From Ailanthus altissimus (taxonomy: Eukaryota > Streptophyta > Magnoliopsida > Sapindales > Simaroubaceae), in assembly GCA_946807835.1 (NCBI GenBank), contig OX327683.1, positions 13,521,001-13,585,000 of the forward strand: a stretch of DNA of 64,000 bases, written 5' to 3'. Shown piece after piece: positions 1 to 10,215 of the stretch. Below the pieces are notes generated by a model that worked only from the letters and a program-made list of their open reading frames with translations, did no database searches and had not been told where the DNA came from. A program made the position numbers and the translations under genes. Position 1 is the stretch's first letter; every line of letters begins with the position of its first letter.

Positions 1-270
1 TTGTCCTAGATTACCAAGTAAACAATCACAACATTCATTGTTTCCCAAAGAACATAGCAATTGAAATCATGTTTCTATTTCATATCATTGACTACTAATC
101 ATTCAACCAACCCACAACTGAACACTAAAATGAAAGAAAACAAACAAAACAAAAAATTATGCAAAACAAACAACTAAAAACAGAATTAAAAACAAAACAA
201 ATAAATAAACACAACTAAAAACAGAACTAAAAACAGAACAAATGGGAAAGTGTTTCCCTATACAAAAACT
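1..270. other. A-rich leader, probably internal 5' untranslated part of a truncated LTR element
   Basis: No coding region is visible. The stretch is rich in A runs on the plus strand, like the leaders next to the primer-binding sites of the two Athila-like elements further right. Just left of the LTR at 271, the reverse strand starts with agtttttg followed by tagggaaa. This looks like the inner element's LTR-PBS junction with roughly ten bases deleted. I infer that this is the start of the internal region of an element that continues off the left edge. Confidence 0.35.
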
Positions 271-1627
271 TGTGTGTTTTCTATAACACAAATTAGCGCA
301 AGTGCACGTTGTCGCAACAAGTAATATATGATGAGAAAAGTGTCGATCCCACAGAGAATGATTTATCTTTTCTAGTTTAAGTACTGAAATGGTGTCTTTC
401 TACTATTATCCAGAAAATGATTTAATGTATGATATTAAACTACTCAAGTAAAAGAACAACTTAATTATGCTAAGTGATAAACTAAATTACTAACAAGTTA
501 AATTCAATATGAGAAATCATAGGATTACAAACTATCCCCCATTATGCAAACAAATTCAGCAGAATCTCTTTTAGGTCTATTGGTTCTCAACTTGATATAT
601 TGACCAAAACACTTAACACATCACAAGCCTCTTTTGCAGGTCAAGCAAATATATTCTATCCAATCAAATATCAATATGTCTATGATAAATAAATTAAACA
701 AAATTCATTAAGCACAAGTTTTATGAGCCATACATGCCTTATGAGTATATGTCTATCTCATATGAAACTCAAGTGTACTACACTATGATCATGCATCAAT
801 ATGCTTAAGACTGAATACCTAAATGCCTTTGTCAAGTTTATTTAAGCATTTCTAGATCAATTTAACTACTGGCCAAGTAATCAAATAGCATTAAGCACAA
901 GCACAATGAATATATCAAAAGCTGAATTAATACCATAAAAGAGAGAGCTAAAATCAATCACATAATGAGTTCAAGGATGTAATCCTAGATTAATGAAATT
1001 AGCTCATCATTAAACTACACAATCTTGAAGCTAATTCCATCAATACATGTAAACTAAACATCTTACAACAAGTAAAGAATCAAAGAAAAGAAGACATCCC
1101 TGTCAAATGTCTTTGAAGTTGAAGCTTGCTTTCCTCCTCTTTGATTTCTCCAAACTTAGAAGTTAGGTGTTTCTTTGTGTTTCCAGCTGCTGTCCCAGCT
1201 GGAGTCCTCTTTCAAAATGTAAGTTTTGAGCAAATATATAGGTAAGAGCACGGAATTAGGGCGCACTTAGGGTTGCTTTTGGATTTCCTGATTTTCAGGA
1301 ACCTGTCACATTTTGTTGTCCAGGTCCCGGCGCCGCGGCGCTGCGATTTGGCGCTGCGGCGCTCACTTTCTGCAATCAGCGCCGCGGCGCTGAAATCCAG
1401 TGCTGCGGCGCTGCACTGTAGCAAACTGTGGTACTGTAGCAACAGTGCCTCCATTCGTATTTTTATCTCTAATGCTCCCATTTGCGTCCGTTTTCCGGTA
1501 TTTTTGCTCCGATAATGCTTCAACCTATAAAACAACATTAATACGCATAAATAGCCCAATTATTGAGATAAATTGAACAAATATCAAGTTAGGAAGATAA
1601 AATAGTTTATACAATTACGCCTTATCA
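271..1627 (-). repeat. LTR of a Ty3/gypsy-type element (third insertion, leftmost)
   Basis: The sequence starts TGTGTG and ends TTATCA on the plus strand, so it has TG...CA ends. The 'gatcccacag' block near its left end matches the U5-side block of the other minus-strand gypsy LTRs here, so it is read as minus strand. Its right end abuts the last codons of the outer element's integrase, which points to insertion at that spot. It is related in end sequence and layout to the solo LTR at 33000-34384. A GC-rich patch at 1326-1412, with repeated GCGCTGCGGCGCT-like units, stands out from the AT-rich background. No clear 5-bp target duplication is seen, as expected if the other LTR lies outside the window. 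Confidence 0.55.
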
Positions 1628-2205
1628 CTTCTCTTCATAGTTTTTCAATCGTTGTCTATTGACTTTAAAAATATTTTCATTTTTTGGAATTTTCAATTTC
1701 AATAGCTCTATGAGAAAAGAAAATTTTGACAATGAAAGGTCCAGTCTATGAGAACGAAGTTTGCTAGGAAACAAGTGTAATCTTGAATCATACAAGAGAA
1801 CTTTCAGTGAAGGTTCAAAAGTTTTTCTGACAATGTGTTTGTCATGAAATGTCTTCATTTTCTCTTTATAGATTCTAGAGTTTTCATAAGCATCATTCCT
1901 GATTTCCTCTAATTCATTCAATTGAAGTTTCCTTAGTGAACTAGCTTTATCTAAGTCAAAATTAATCATTTTGATAGCCCAAAAAGCTTTATGTTCCAAT
2001 TCCACAGGTAAATGACAAGATTTTCCAAAAGTAAGCCTATAGGGGGACATACCAATTGGTGATTTAAAAACAGTACGATAAGCCCAAAGTGCATCATTTA
2101 GTTATAAAGACCAATATTTTTTATTTGGGTTTATAATTTTTTTCAAAATTCGTTTGATTTTCCTATTAGTAAGCTCGACTTGTCCAAATGTTTGTGGATG
2201 GTAAG
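1625..2205 (-). pseudogene. Integrase C-terminal part of the outer Athila-like element (3' piece)
   Basis: This is the 3' piece of a retroviral-type integrase that would insert element cDNA into host DNA. The reverse strand reads the YHPQT-x-GQVE region (which holds the catalytic Glu), then an alanine-tryptophan-rich stretch, and ends near [14 protein letters not shown] with a stop. The integrase is cut exactly at the Tyr-His junction of YHPQT by the inner element's LTR at 2206. The upstream half resumes at 14030 on the other side of that insertion. Stops and frameshifts within the piece make it non-functional. Confidence 0.8.
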
Positions 2206-3626
2206 TGACACGTCAGAATATAGGAGTTTATTCCCAAGTATAAGATTGTCGAAGTAATAAATAATTCGGTGAGAACGGAGTAGATCCACAGGGAAGTAGA
2301 ATTAAAATTACAAACTATAAATATTTTAAAGACAATTAATGCAGTATAAGATGTTTGCAAATTTAATTCAATTAACTAATTCAAATAAAAGTTAAGGTTA
2401 GGGGGATCCACTTTTAGCATAAGAATTAAGAATATATTTAACTCTTTTTATAACTCAATTGGAATTCTCAAACAAAGGAGATTCCAACCAAAAAACATAA
2501 CAATTAAAGTTCATCATCATTTATATATTAATTAGTATTTATATCTTTCAATTATTATACATCAAATCTTATAAATGGGTTCAAATATTTATTATACCAA
2601 TCTTTATATTTGTCTATAACAAATCAAGACTCTCACTTTATAAGAAAGGGTATATATGCCAAATCTTGTAAATGGTTTCAAGAATTTATTGTGCAAAGTA
2701 TAAATTTTGTCAATAATAAATCAAGATACATCATTTAGAAGAAAGGGTATTAATATTACAAATAAAATAAATACATCATATTTAAAATTGCATAACTTTA
2801 GAATAAAATATTAAATTCATAAATAAGAGTTAAGTATTACCTTGCCAAGAGCTTCACCCTTTCACCTTAACATAAAGAAAATTACTTGGATATAATAAAA
2901 CTAAAGAAAAAGAAAAGAAATGGAAAAAAAGATAACATAACTTTACAATAGTAAACAAGAGAAATAATATTACAAAGAGATAATACTAAAGACAAGTGTT
3001 TTGAATTAAAATATAGCTCTCTAATTACATGTTTTGAACATAAACATGCTACCTATTTATAAAAAAATATGGATAAATCGAGAAAAATAGAGAGGGAACC
3101 ATTTGGATGATAAAAGTCAAGAATAGTGGTAAATAATTTACATTGATTATCATTAATACTTCCACTTGCGTATCCAATTTGGAATTAATGTAGTCAGAAT
3201 TAGCTGTTACTCAAAACATCAAAGTTTTAGATAAGTCTCTTATCTTTCCAGATTGAGTTGTCTCATACATATTAGATACGTATTTATATAGTTATGGGCT
3301 AAATAATGATGACTGTTTAGATTGAGCTTGTATTACAGATCAGTTCTATTTTAAGCTATTTTTACTCTCTAAACACTCGAATTTTGAATGTCTTATGAAA
3401 TATAATATGTTAGCCCATTGAGTCAGCTCTTCACAAGATCAAGAATCACTCCAATTGAATTGCTAGGTAGAATGTTATGCCCATTTTACTGAACCTACCA
3501 CAAAATAGTTAAAGGCTAATTAGGTACAATATTGTAAACATACTTAAGTTAGGGGGTTAAAGACACTAGTAATACAAAAAAATGATATAAAACCTTTATT
3601 AAATATGTAGTTTCAAGTATTCATCA
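2206..3626 (-). repeat. 3' LTR of the inner Athila-like element
   Basis: The 1421-bp terminal repeat starts TGACAC and ends TTCATCA on the plus strand. It aligns along its length with 12608-14029 and with 62373-63800. It is followed on the right by a purine tract on the coding strand. It carries the 'gatccacagggaagtag' block typical of this family near its left end. Confidence 0.9.
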
Positions 3627-3644
3627 CACCCTCCAACCAACTTA
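3627..3644 (-). other. Polypurine tract of the inner element
   Basis: On the minus strand the bases just before the 3' LTR read ttggttggagggtg, a purine-rich run in the position where plus-strand priming occurs. The equivalent sequence follows the homologous LTR at 63800. Confidence 0.6.
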
Positions 3645-4988
3645 TTTCTAGTCCCTAGCAATTTCAAGCATAAATAAAATTTGAACACTACTTGAGTATT
3701 TCAAACAAAACGTCAGTTCAAGATTACAATTGCTATAAAGGTTATTTCAATCATAACTTCTAAATTTTTGTATGTGTGTGTGAATTAAGCCGAAGCCTTC
3801 TTACCACAAACCACAACATATATAGCCTTAAAATTTTTCTCCAAGTAAAGCCTCAACTCCATATTCTTACAGGTGAATAACTATTTAATGGGTTAGGATT
3901 TCACTCATGGAGTTGGAAAATAGATAATCGCTCAAAAAAAGGTTACATTTAAGGACAGATAGACAAACTAACATTAATCCAGAGATAGAAAAATCAATTA
4001 TTTAGAGTCCAACTATTCTTTCAACATGCTCGCTTCAGGACTTTAATTATTTTTTCGAATCTTACGAATAAAGAGTTCGGTGATAAAATTGCTTCTTAAT
4101 GACTTTTATCTTCTAGAATTGAATGAAGACTTTATTAAAATGAATTGACTTCTTTTTTTTATATATAGTTTTCTTTTGCTTTTGTTTTTTTTTTTTGGTT
4201 GTGTGTGTGTGTGTTTTTTTTTAAAAACATAAAGAATCATTACAAAAACAATTTCTCACCATAATTTTTTTTCATCCTTCAGCTAAGTAGCCAAATCATT
4301 CCTCATCCCAAATAATATTATTCTAAGTAAAAATTAACCATTTCAAAAGATCAATAAAAGTTCATAAGTTGTTATCTCAAACCTTTCTATTCACTCACAA
4401 AAGATATGTGAGTTTAGAAAAGAATATATATACTTAAACATGTAAATTCCCTTGGCTATATATATTGAATCATCCATCTTACTATAAGGTTTAGTATTAT
4501 GTTCAAGAAATAATTTCGGAAGTTATTCTTTTGTAACCTAGATAGAAAAAGTGATTTAAACTAAACAATTTCGAAATCATACATCGATAATAAAGCAAAC
4601 TTATTTATGCAAGAGTTACCAAAAACTTAAGCACCAAATAATTATACATAAAATGCATTAAAAATAAACCAATTAGAATGTGTTTCAAAAGTTTAATAAT
4701 GTACTATTTACTCTGCCATTTTAGAATGTATAAATAAACCTTTTACTCACATAATTCATAACGAATATTTTTTTTAGAGAACAAAGTGATAACAAAAAAA
4801 AAATAACACTAATATTATATATCAAGTATTCTCCCCCTAATCAGATTAAGACTTTATTCTTAATATCAAAATATAGAAAGAGTAGAGTATAAAAGATATT
4901 ACCTGAAACATCTTTTATTGAAAATAAAACATATAACAAAATAAGACAAGCCACAAAAAATGCTTAAAATTACATAAAAATAGATAGG
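3645..4988. other. AT-rich 3' non-coding spacer of the inner element
   Basis: There is no coding signal in this 1.3-kb stretch between the LOG-like pseudogene and the PPT. It contains homopolymer T runs and a short (GT)n run near 4200-4214. The part at 3645-3840 aligns with 63818-64000, so it belongs to the element family rather than to the insertion site. Confidence 0.6.
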
Positions 4989-5627
4989 CTACAGACGAAG
5001 CGTCAAATCTATCTTGCGTTTCTTTTTATTGTTATCAGTATACCAATCTATCTGACTCATTGTTGGATCAGATAGAGATGTAAAAGCTTGTAGTTTATCA
5101 AGTAATTGATCAACAGTTGAAGTAGAAATGAGGATCTGTCGTGCTACAGATGTGACGAACTATGTTTTCACCGCATAGTCAAGAAAAGATAACAACCCAT
5201 TATAAAAACCATCAACATTTAACAAACCAATGAGTTTTTTTTTATGGATTTGCAATTGTGTCCATTAAACAATTTAAAAAAATTTCTCCAATGTTCCGAA
5301 ACCTCCAGTTAGAGCTGTGAAGGCATCAGCATTACGAAGCATAAAAGACATTTGCTCACGCATTGATGATACCTGTAATTCATCCCTAATTATTTTTCTT
5401 ACAATATTTTCAATAGTTAGAGCTTTCGATATGATACCTAAAACTCGACTGCCTTTATTTTGTGCAGCTATTGCCACACATCCCATTAATCCAAAACTAC
5501 CTCCCCCATATGCTAAATGAATATTTCACTCAGCTAACACCTTACCAAGGATTTCTTCTACTTCTACAAACTGTCTAGTTTTTTCAGGGCGGGATCCACA
5601 AAAGATATAAATTTTTGTGAATTTACG
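4989..5627 (-). pseudogene. Captured LOG gene (cytokinin riboside 5'-monophosphate phosphoribohydrolase), intronless and broken
   Basis: LOG enzymes release active cytokinin bases from cytokinin nucleotides in the cytosol. Read leftwards, the reverse strand shows the family landmarks in order: [51 protein letters not shown] and ARQILIS. It ends with a lysine/arginine tail (KKKRK) and a stop at 4989-4991, about 210 codons in all. The signature PGGxGTxxE is altered: the first Pro is Thr and the final catalytic Glu is Lys. Stops interrupt it at 5526-5528, at two places near 5262-5273, and near 5170. The start codon is lost. No intron interrupts the reading although plant LOG genes normally have several, so it probably derives from a reverse-transcribed mRNA. 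It lies between integrase and 3' LTR of the inner Athila-like element, in the same orientation. Confidence 0.88.
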
Positions 5628-5710
5628 AGTTAATGTTCATTCCATTATTACACTCACCCTCTCTCTTAAATGATTTTTAGTTTGTATAAATATGTAAAAA
5701 TAATGCAATG

Positions 5711-5719
5711 TATTTATAG
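5711..5719 (-). promoter_or_regulatory. Candidate TATA box upstream of the LOG-like pseudogene
   Basis: The minus strand reads ctataaata about 85 bases before the first recognisable LOG codons. This is a good plant TATA match at a plausible distance, in the 270-base gap between the two cargo ORFs. It may be chance in AT-rich DNA. Confidence 0.3.
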
Positions 5720-5929
5720 AGCCAAAAGGTGTTGTAAAGTTAAGTCACATGGGCTGTTGGCTTAAAATGTAAAATTTTTAACACATTTTTACCAATTTTC
5801 AAATTATTAACTAAAAAAGTTACATGGGTGATTGGTTGTTGGAAAAGACGTTTGAGTTTGAAATGAAACATTTAAAAATAACAACTACAGTAAATATGTA
5901 CAAGTAATTGTGATTGTGGCTCACATCTT

Positions 5930-6517
5930 CCTCTAGTTTTACGTCCAGAAACAGCTTAAACGCCCTCTATAGGTCGGGAATAGGCTTCACATCCAATTTT
6001 CTTATAAATTGACAAACATCGTCTTTTAAAGTCAAATTCTCGAGACTGTACCACTCATGTTCTTTTAGGAATATGTCTCATAATTCACGAATTGCAATAT
6101 GCACATATCCACTAGGATGCGTCTCAAGAGTCGATAAGATATCATCAAAAGACTCCTTACTCAGGCCATCCTTAATTAACCTAATTTTATCTTTGCGATT
6201 TATAGATACCATTCTTAAAATACGGCAACATGTGTTGCAAGTCATGCGTGCACACTTGTAACAAATGTTTAATCGTTTTACTCTTCGTTTTTTTGCAAAA
6301 GAGTTTTTACCTAAGCCAAGTATGTAGAAAATTAATGAGTCTGAAAATTCACCTGTTAATCAAACTTTGACTTCAATTAACCAACGTAAATCAACAGGTA
6401 TATTCATAATCATTAATAACCTTAATCTTTCACATCTTTCTGGGTAAATTTTCTTTAAGGAATTTTGAGGCAATGAGGAAAAATATTTTTTCAAATTCTT
6501 TATAATGTCATCCATTT
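5930..6517 (-). pseudogene. Decayed basic cysteine-rich ORF, resembling carlavirus-type small nucleic-acid-binding proteins
   Basis: The minus-strand ATG at 6515-6517 opens an ORF of about 195 codons, interrupted by stops at 6360-6362, 6078-6080 and 5967-5969. A hydrophobic middle is followed by a basic stretch (AKKRRVKR), then cysteines in the pattern CxxC-x4-C-x2-CC, then a segment reading KIRLIKDGLSKE. Basic arm, zinc-finger-like cysteines and an 'xxFIxxGVTE'-like segment in that order are what I recall of the Cys-rich proteins of carlaviruses. The C-terminal 90 codons have no counterpart I recognise. It lies between integrase and the LOG pseudogene of the inner element. The viral origin is inference; a host zinc-finger protein or an element-specific ORF remains possible. 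Confidence 0.45.
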
Positions 6518-6639
6518 TTTTAGAAAGGGGGAAGAAGAGAAGGTATCAATAATTACGGGAAACTGACAAAATTGAATTAAAATGTCACGGAATACCGTTA
6601 TCCGCCACTTAATCGGGGTGCAAAACAAAACTTTAACAA

Positions 6640-6675
6640 AACTACTAAATTAATCTGCAAGTAAAAACAAAAAAA
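6640..6675 (-). promoter_or_regulatory. Candidate 3' splice site ahead of the cargo ORFs
   Basis: The minus strand has a T-rich tract ending ttttacttgcag, with the AG at 6655-6656, about 140 bases before the ATG of the Cys-rich ORF. Splicing to a downstream ORF is known for env-like genes of some plant gypsy elements. Its use here is inference. Confidence 0.25.
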
Positions 6676-6789
6676 AAGTTAGAAGAAAAATAAATATATA
6701 AATATGTAAAATAAAAATTAATTGGTCTCGTAACAAGGGTCAGACAGGGACACAAATGTTTCATGAAAAACTTTATTTTTTAGAAACGG

Positions 6790-7930
6790 TTTAAGTTTTT
6801 ACCCATTTACCTTAAACACATTCCTATTTCTAGGATTTTCAATGTCAATTGTTCTATAAGGGTACACATGTTTCACAATAAAAGGGCCACTCCATCTTGA
6901 TCTTAATTTTCCAAGGAATATGTGAAGTCGAGAATTATAAAGCAATACCTTCTCACCAGTATCAAATGTTTTTCTTTGAATTTTTTTATCATAAAAAGCT
7001 TTGATTTTAGCTTTATGAATTTTCAAATTCTCAAATGCATCATTTCTCAATTCTTCAAGTTTATTTATTTGTAATTTACATATATGTCCAGCAGAATTGA
7101 GATTTGCATTGAAAGTTTTAATGGCCCAGTAGGCTTTATGCTCAAGTTTCACAGGTAAGTGACAAGGTTTTTCATAAACTATCCTATAAAGAGACATACT
7201 CAATGAAGTTTTAAAAATAGTTTTATAAGCCTACAATGCATCATTAAGTCTTAAGGACCAATCTTTGCGATTTGAGATTATAATTTTTTCTAAAATTTGT
7301 TTTATCTCCCTATTTGCTAATTCAACTTGTCTACTTGTCTGAGGATGATAAGGGATGACAATTTTATGAGTAATACAATATTTTTTCATTAATGTTTCAA
7401 ATGGCCTATTACAAAAATGCTTACCCCCATCACTTATAATGGCTCGAGGGATTCCAAATCGACTTAAAATATTTTCTTTCAAATATTTTATGACTGTTTT
7501 ATGGTCATTATTTCGACATGGAATAGCCGTAATCCATTTTGAGATATAATCTACTACAACTAAGATATATGTAAATCCAAATGATAACAAAAATTGTCCC
7601 ATGAAATCTATTCCCCAATAATCAAAGATTAATAACAAGAATGAGGTTCAAAGGCATCATGTTTTGTTTTGAAATTGGTCCCAACTTTTGATAATTTTCA
7701 CACGTTATAAAAAATGCATGTGTATCTATAAATAAAGTGGGCCAATAAAATCTACACTGCAAGATTTTTGCAGCTATTTTCTTTGATGAGAAATGTCCCT
7801 CACAAGTTTCAGAATGACAAAATTCAATAACTTTACTTACCTCATTGTTGGGTATGCATCTTTGAAATATTTGGTCACGACAATATTTGAAGAGATAAGA
7901 ATCATCCCAATAAAATTTTCTTACCTCAGT
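6790..7930 (-). pseudogene. Integrase of the inner Athila-like element
   Basis: The integrase is read leftwards in broken frames. The N-terminal zinc-binding part (about 7930-7640) has both histidines (CHSETCEGHF), but the last cysteine pair is damaged (CENY instead of CxxC). The core (7638-7231) keeps all three catalytic residues in context: the Asp of GIDFMG, the Asp of IISDGGKHF and the Glu of SRQVELANREI. The C-terminal part (7203-6799) ends FKVNG with a stop, while related reading (KLKPF) continues beyond, so the stop is probably a mutation. Frameshifts separate the three blocks. Confidence 0.88.
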
Positions 7931-10170
7931 TAAAAATTTCTTTTTGTCTTGAGCATTCTATTGAGGTGGCATTTCTCTATTACAAGAAAATTAACAATAT
8001 TAGCATACCATGTCATTGTAACAGTAGAAAATAAAAAATCATCAGGAAAATAATCATTAATAGGTATTATTTTTGTTGATGAATCTGGTGCGAGTCTTGA
8101 TAAGTGATCTGTAATAACATTCTCAGCTCCTTTCTTATCCTTGATAGTGATAATAAATTCTTGAAGCAATAAAATCCTTCGAATCAGTCTTGGTTTTACA
8201 TTCTGTTTTAACATTAAGCACCTTACAGCAGCATGGTTAGTAAACACAACAGTTGAAGAGCCAATTAAGTAAGAACAAAATTTGTCTAATGTAAATAATA
8301 CAACAAGTAGTTCTTTTTCAGTTGTTGTGTAATTCATTCGTGCACTGTTTAAAGTCTACTTGTGTAATTAATTACGTAGGATTTACCTTCCTTTCCTTGT
8401 CCTAATACAACACCAACAACGTAGTCACTAGCATCATATATGAGTTCAAATGGTAAAGACCAGTCAGAAGATTGTATAATAGGAGCAGATGTTAAGAGGT
8501 CAATTAATTTCTCAAATGAATTTTGATACTCTTGAGTCCACTCAAATGATACATCTTTTGGTAAGAGGTTACAAAGAGGTTTAGATATAACACTAAATTT
8601 TTTTATGAACCTTCTATAGAATCCAGTATGTCCTAAAAAGGATCGAACTTCTCTAACTATTTTTGGTGGAGGCAAATGTGTAATGAGTTTGACTTTTGCC
8701 TTATCCATTTTAATTCCTTTAGAAAACACTACATGTCCTAAAACAATTCCAGAAGTAACCATGTAATGATAATTTTTCCAATTCAACACAACACCAACAA
8801 CGTAGTCACTAGTATCACATATGAGCTCAAAAGGTAAAGACCAGTCAGAAGATTGTATAATAGGAGCAGATGTTAAGAGGTCAATTAATTTTTCAAATGA
8901 ATTTTGATACTCTTGAGTCCACTCAAATGATACATTTTTTGGTAAGAGGTTACAAAGAGGTTTAGATATAACACTAAAAAATTTTATGAACCTCCTATAG
9001 AATCCAGTATGTCCTAAAAAGGATCAAACTTCTCTGACTATTTTTGGTGGAGGAAAATATGTAATGAGTTCGACTTTTGCCTTATCCATTTCAATTCCTT
9101 TAGAAAACATTACACGTCCTAAACAATTCCAGAAGTAACCATGTAATGATAATTTTTTCAATTCAACACAAGACTCTTTTCTTCATATCGTCTTAAGACC
9201 TTTTCTAAGTTTTCAAGATAATTATCAAAAAAAATTTCAAACATAGTTAAATTATCTATGAAAACTTCTAAATAATGCTCAAACATGTTACTAAAAATGC
9301 TTAACATACATATCTGAAATGTTGCTAGGGCATTACAAAGTCCAAAATGTATTCTTTTAAAAGTAAAGGTCCTAAAAGGGCATATGAATGTAGTCTTTTC
9401 TTGGTCCTCTAGTACTATAAGAATTTGATAATAGCCAGAATAACCGTCTAGAAAGTAATAGTAGGGATGTATTACTACTCTTTCTACAATTTAATCAAGG
9501 AATGGTAAAGAAAAATGGTATTTTCTAGTGGCCGAGTTTAACTTCCTATAATCTATATACATTCTCCAACTAGATGAGACTCGAGTTTGTATTAACTCAC
9601 CGTTGTCATTTTCAATGACTGTGATTCCAGATTGTTTTGGTACTACTTGAGTATGACTTACCTATTTATTATATGAGATAAGATAGATAATTTCTACTTC
9701 AAGTAATTTGAGAACTTCAGTTCTCACTACCTCTTTCATATATCGATTTGATCTCATTTGAGGTTGTTGGAAAGTTTTGGCATTATCCTCTAGGTGTATT
9801 CTATGTGTGTAAATCAAAGGATTAATGCCGTTTATATCTTTTAAAGTCCACCCAATTGCATTTTTATGCATTTTCAATAATTCAATCAACTTACCTTCTT
9901 GTTCGCTTGTGAGTGTAGAAGAGATTACCACTGGGTAAGTTTGTTTTTCTCCAAGAAATGCATATTTTAGTCCTTGAAGCAGAGGTTTTAACTCCAACTT
10001 TAAAATTTCGTTCTGTTTATCCTTATTTTCTCCTAATTTTTCAAACTTTGGTTTCCATCCTTTATTTTCAATCACCTGTGCACAATCAAGTAAAGAACAT
10101 ATGTCAGAGATTTCAGGATCTAATTGTATATTTGACTCAAATGAATTTATTAAACACATTTTTAAGGGAT
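7930..10170 (-). pseudogene. Reverse transcriptase and RNase H of the inner Athila-like element
   Basis: The RT part begins near 10160 (LIELLKMHKNAIGWTL, then the IYTHRIHLED block). The YxDD-palm region around 9240-9540 is frameshifted. The thumb/connection follows with IVLGHVVFSKGI and SFLGHTGFYRRFIK (8349-8789). RNase H (8337-7930) starts with MNYTTTEKELLVV and keeps FTNHAAVRCL and ENVITDHLSRL. The connection domain is present twice because of a 381-bp tandem duplication (8407-8787 and 8788-9168). Together with stops this makes a single polyprotein impossible. Confidence 0.88.
8407..9168. repeat. 381-bp tandem duplication inside the RT region
   Basis: Two head-to-tail copies (8407-8787, 8788-9168) both begin acaacaccaacaacgtagtc and both end in the coding equivalent of the HYMVTSGIVLGH segment. 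They differ at scattered bases, and the second copy lacks an A in a run near 9120, so the duplication is not recent. Confidence 0.85.
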
Positions 10171-10215
10171 CGGTAGAGCTTTATTTTTGAATATGATCCT
10201 CCACAATCGTTTCAA

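Noticed and set aside
1212..1559. Open frames of 80 and 115 codons on both strands, Ala/Ser-rich
   Set aside because: They are produced by the GC-rich repeat patch inside an LTR and lie opposite each other.
5317..5520. Plus-strand open frame opposite the LOG-like pseudogene
   Set aside because: It is the reverse complement of the LOG coding sequence and has no motifs of its own.
4989..5627. Annotation as a lysine decarboxylase
   Set aside because: LOG proteins were once mislabelled 'lysine decarboxylase-like'. The YGGGSxGLMG and GGxGTxxE layout belongs to the phosphoribohydrolase family.
6073..6261. Plus-strand open frame of 62 codons
   Set aside because: It lies opposite the Cys-rich ORF, whose cysteine cluster and basic stretch make the minus strand the coding one.
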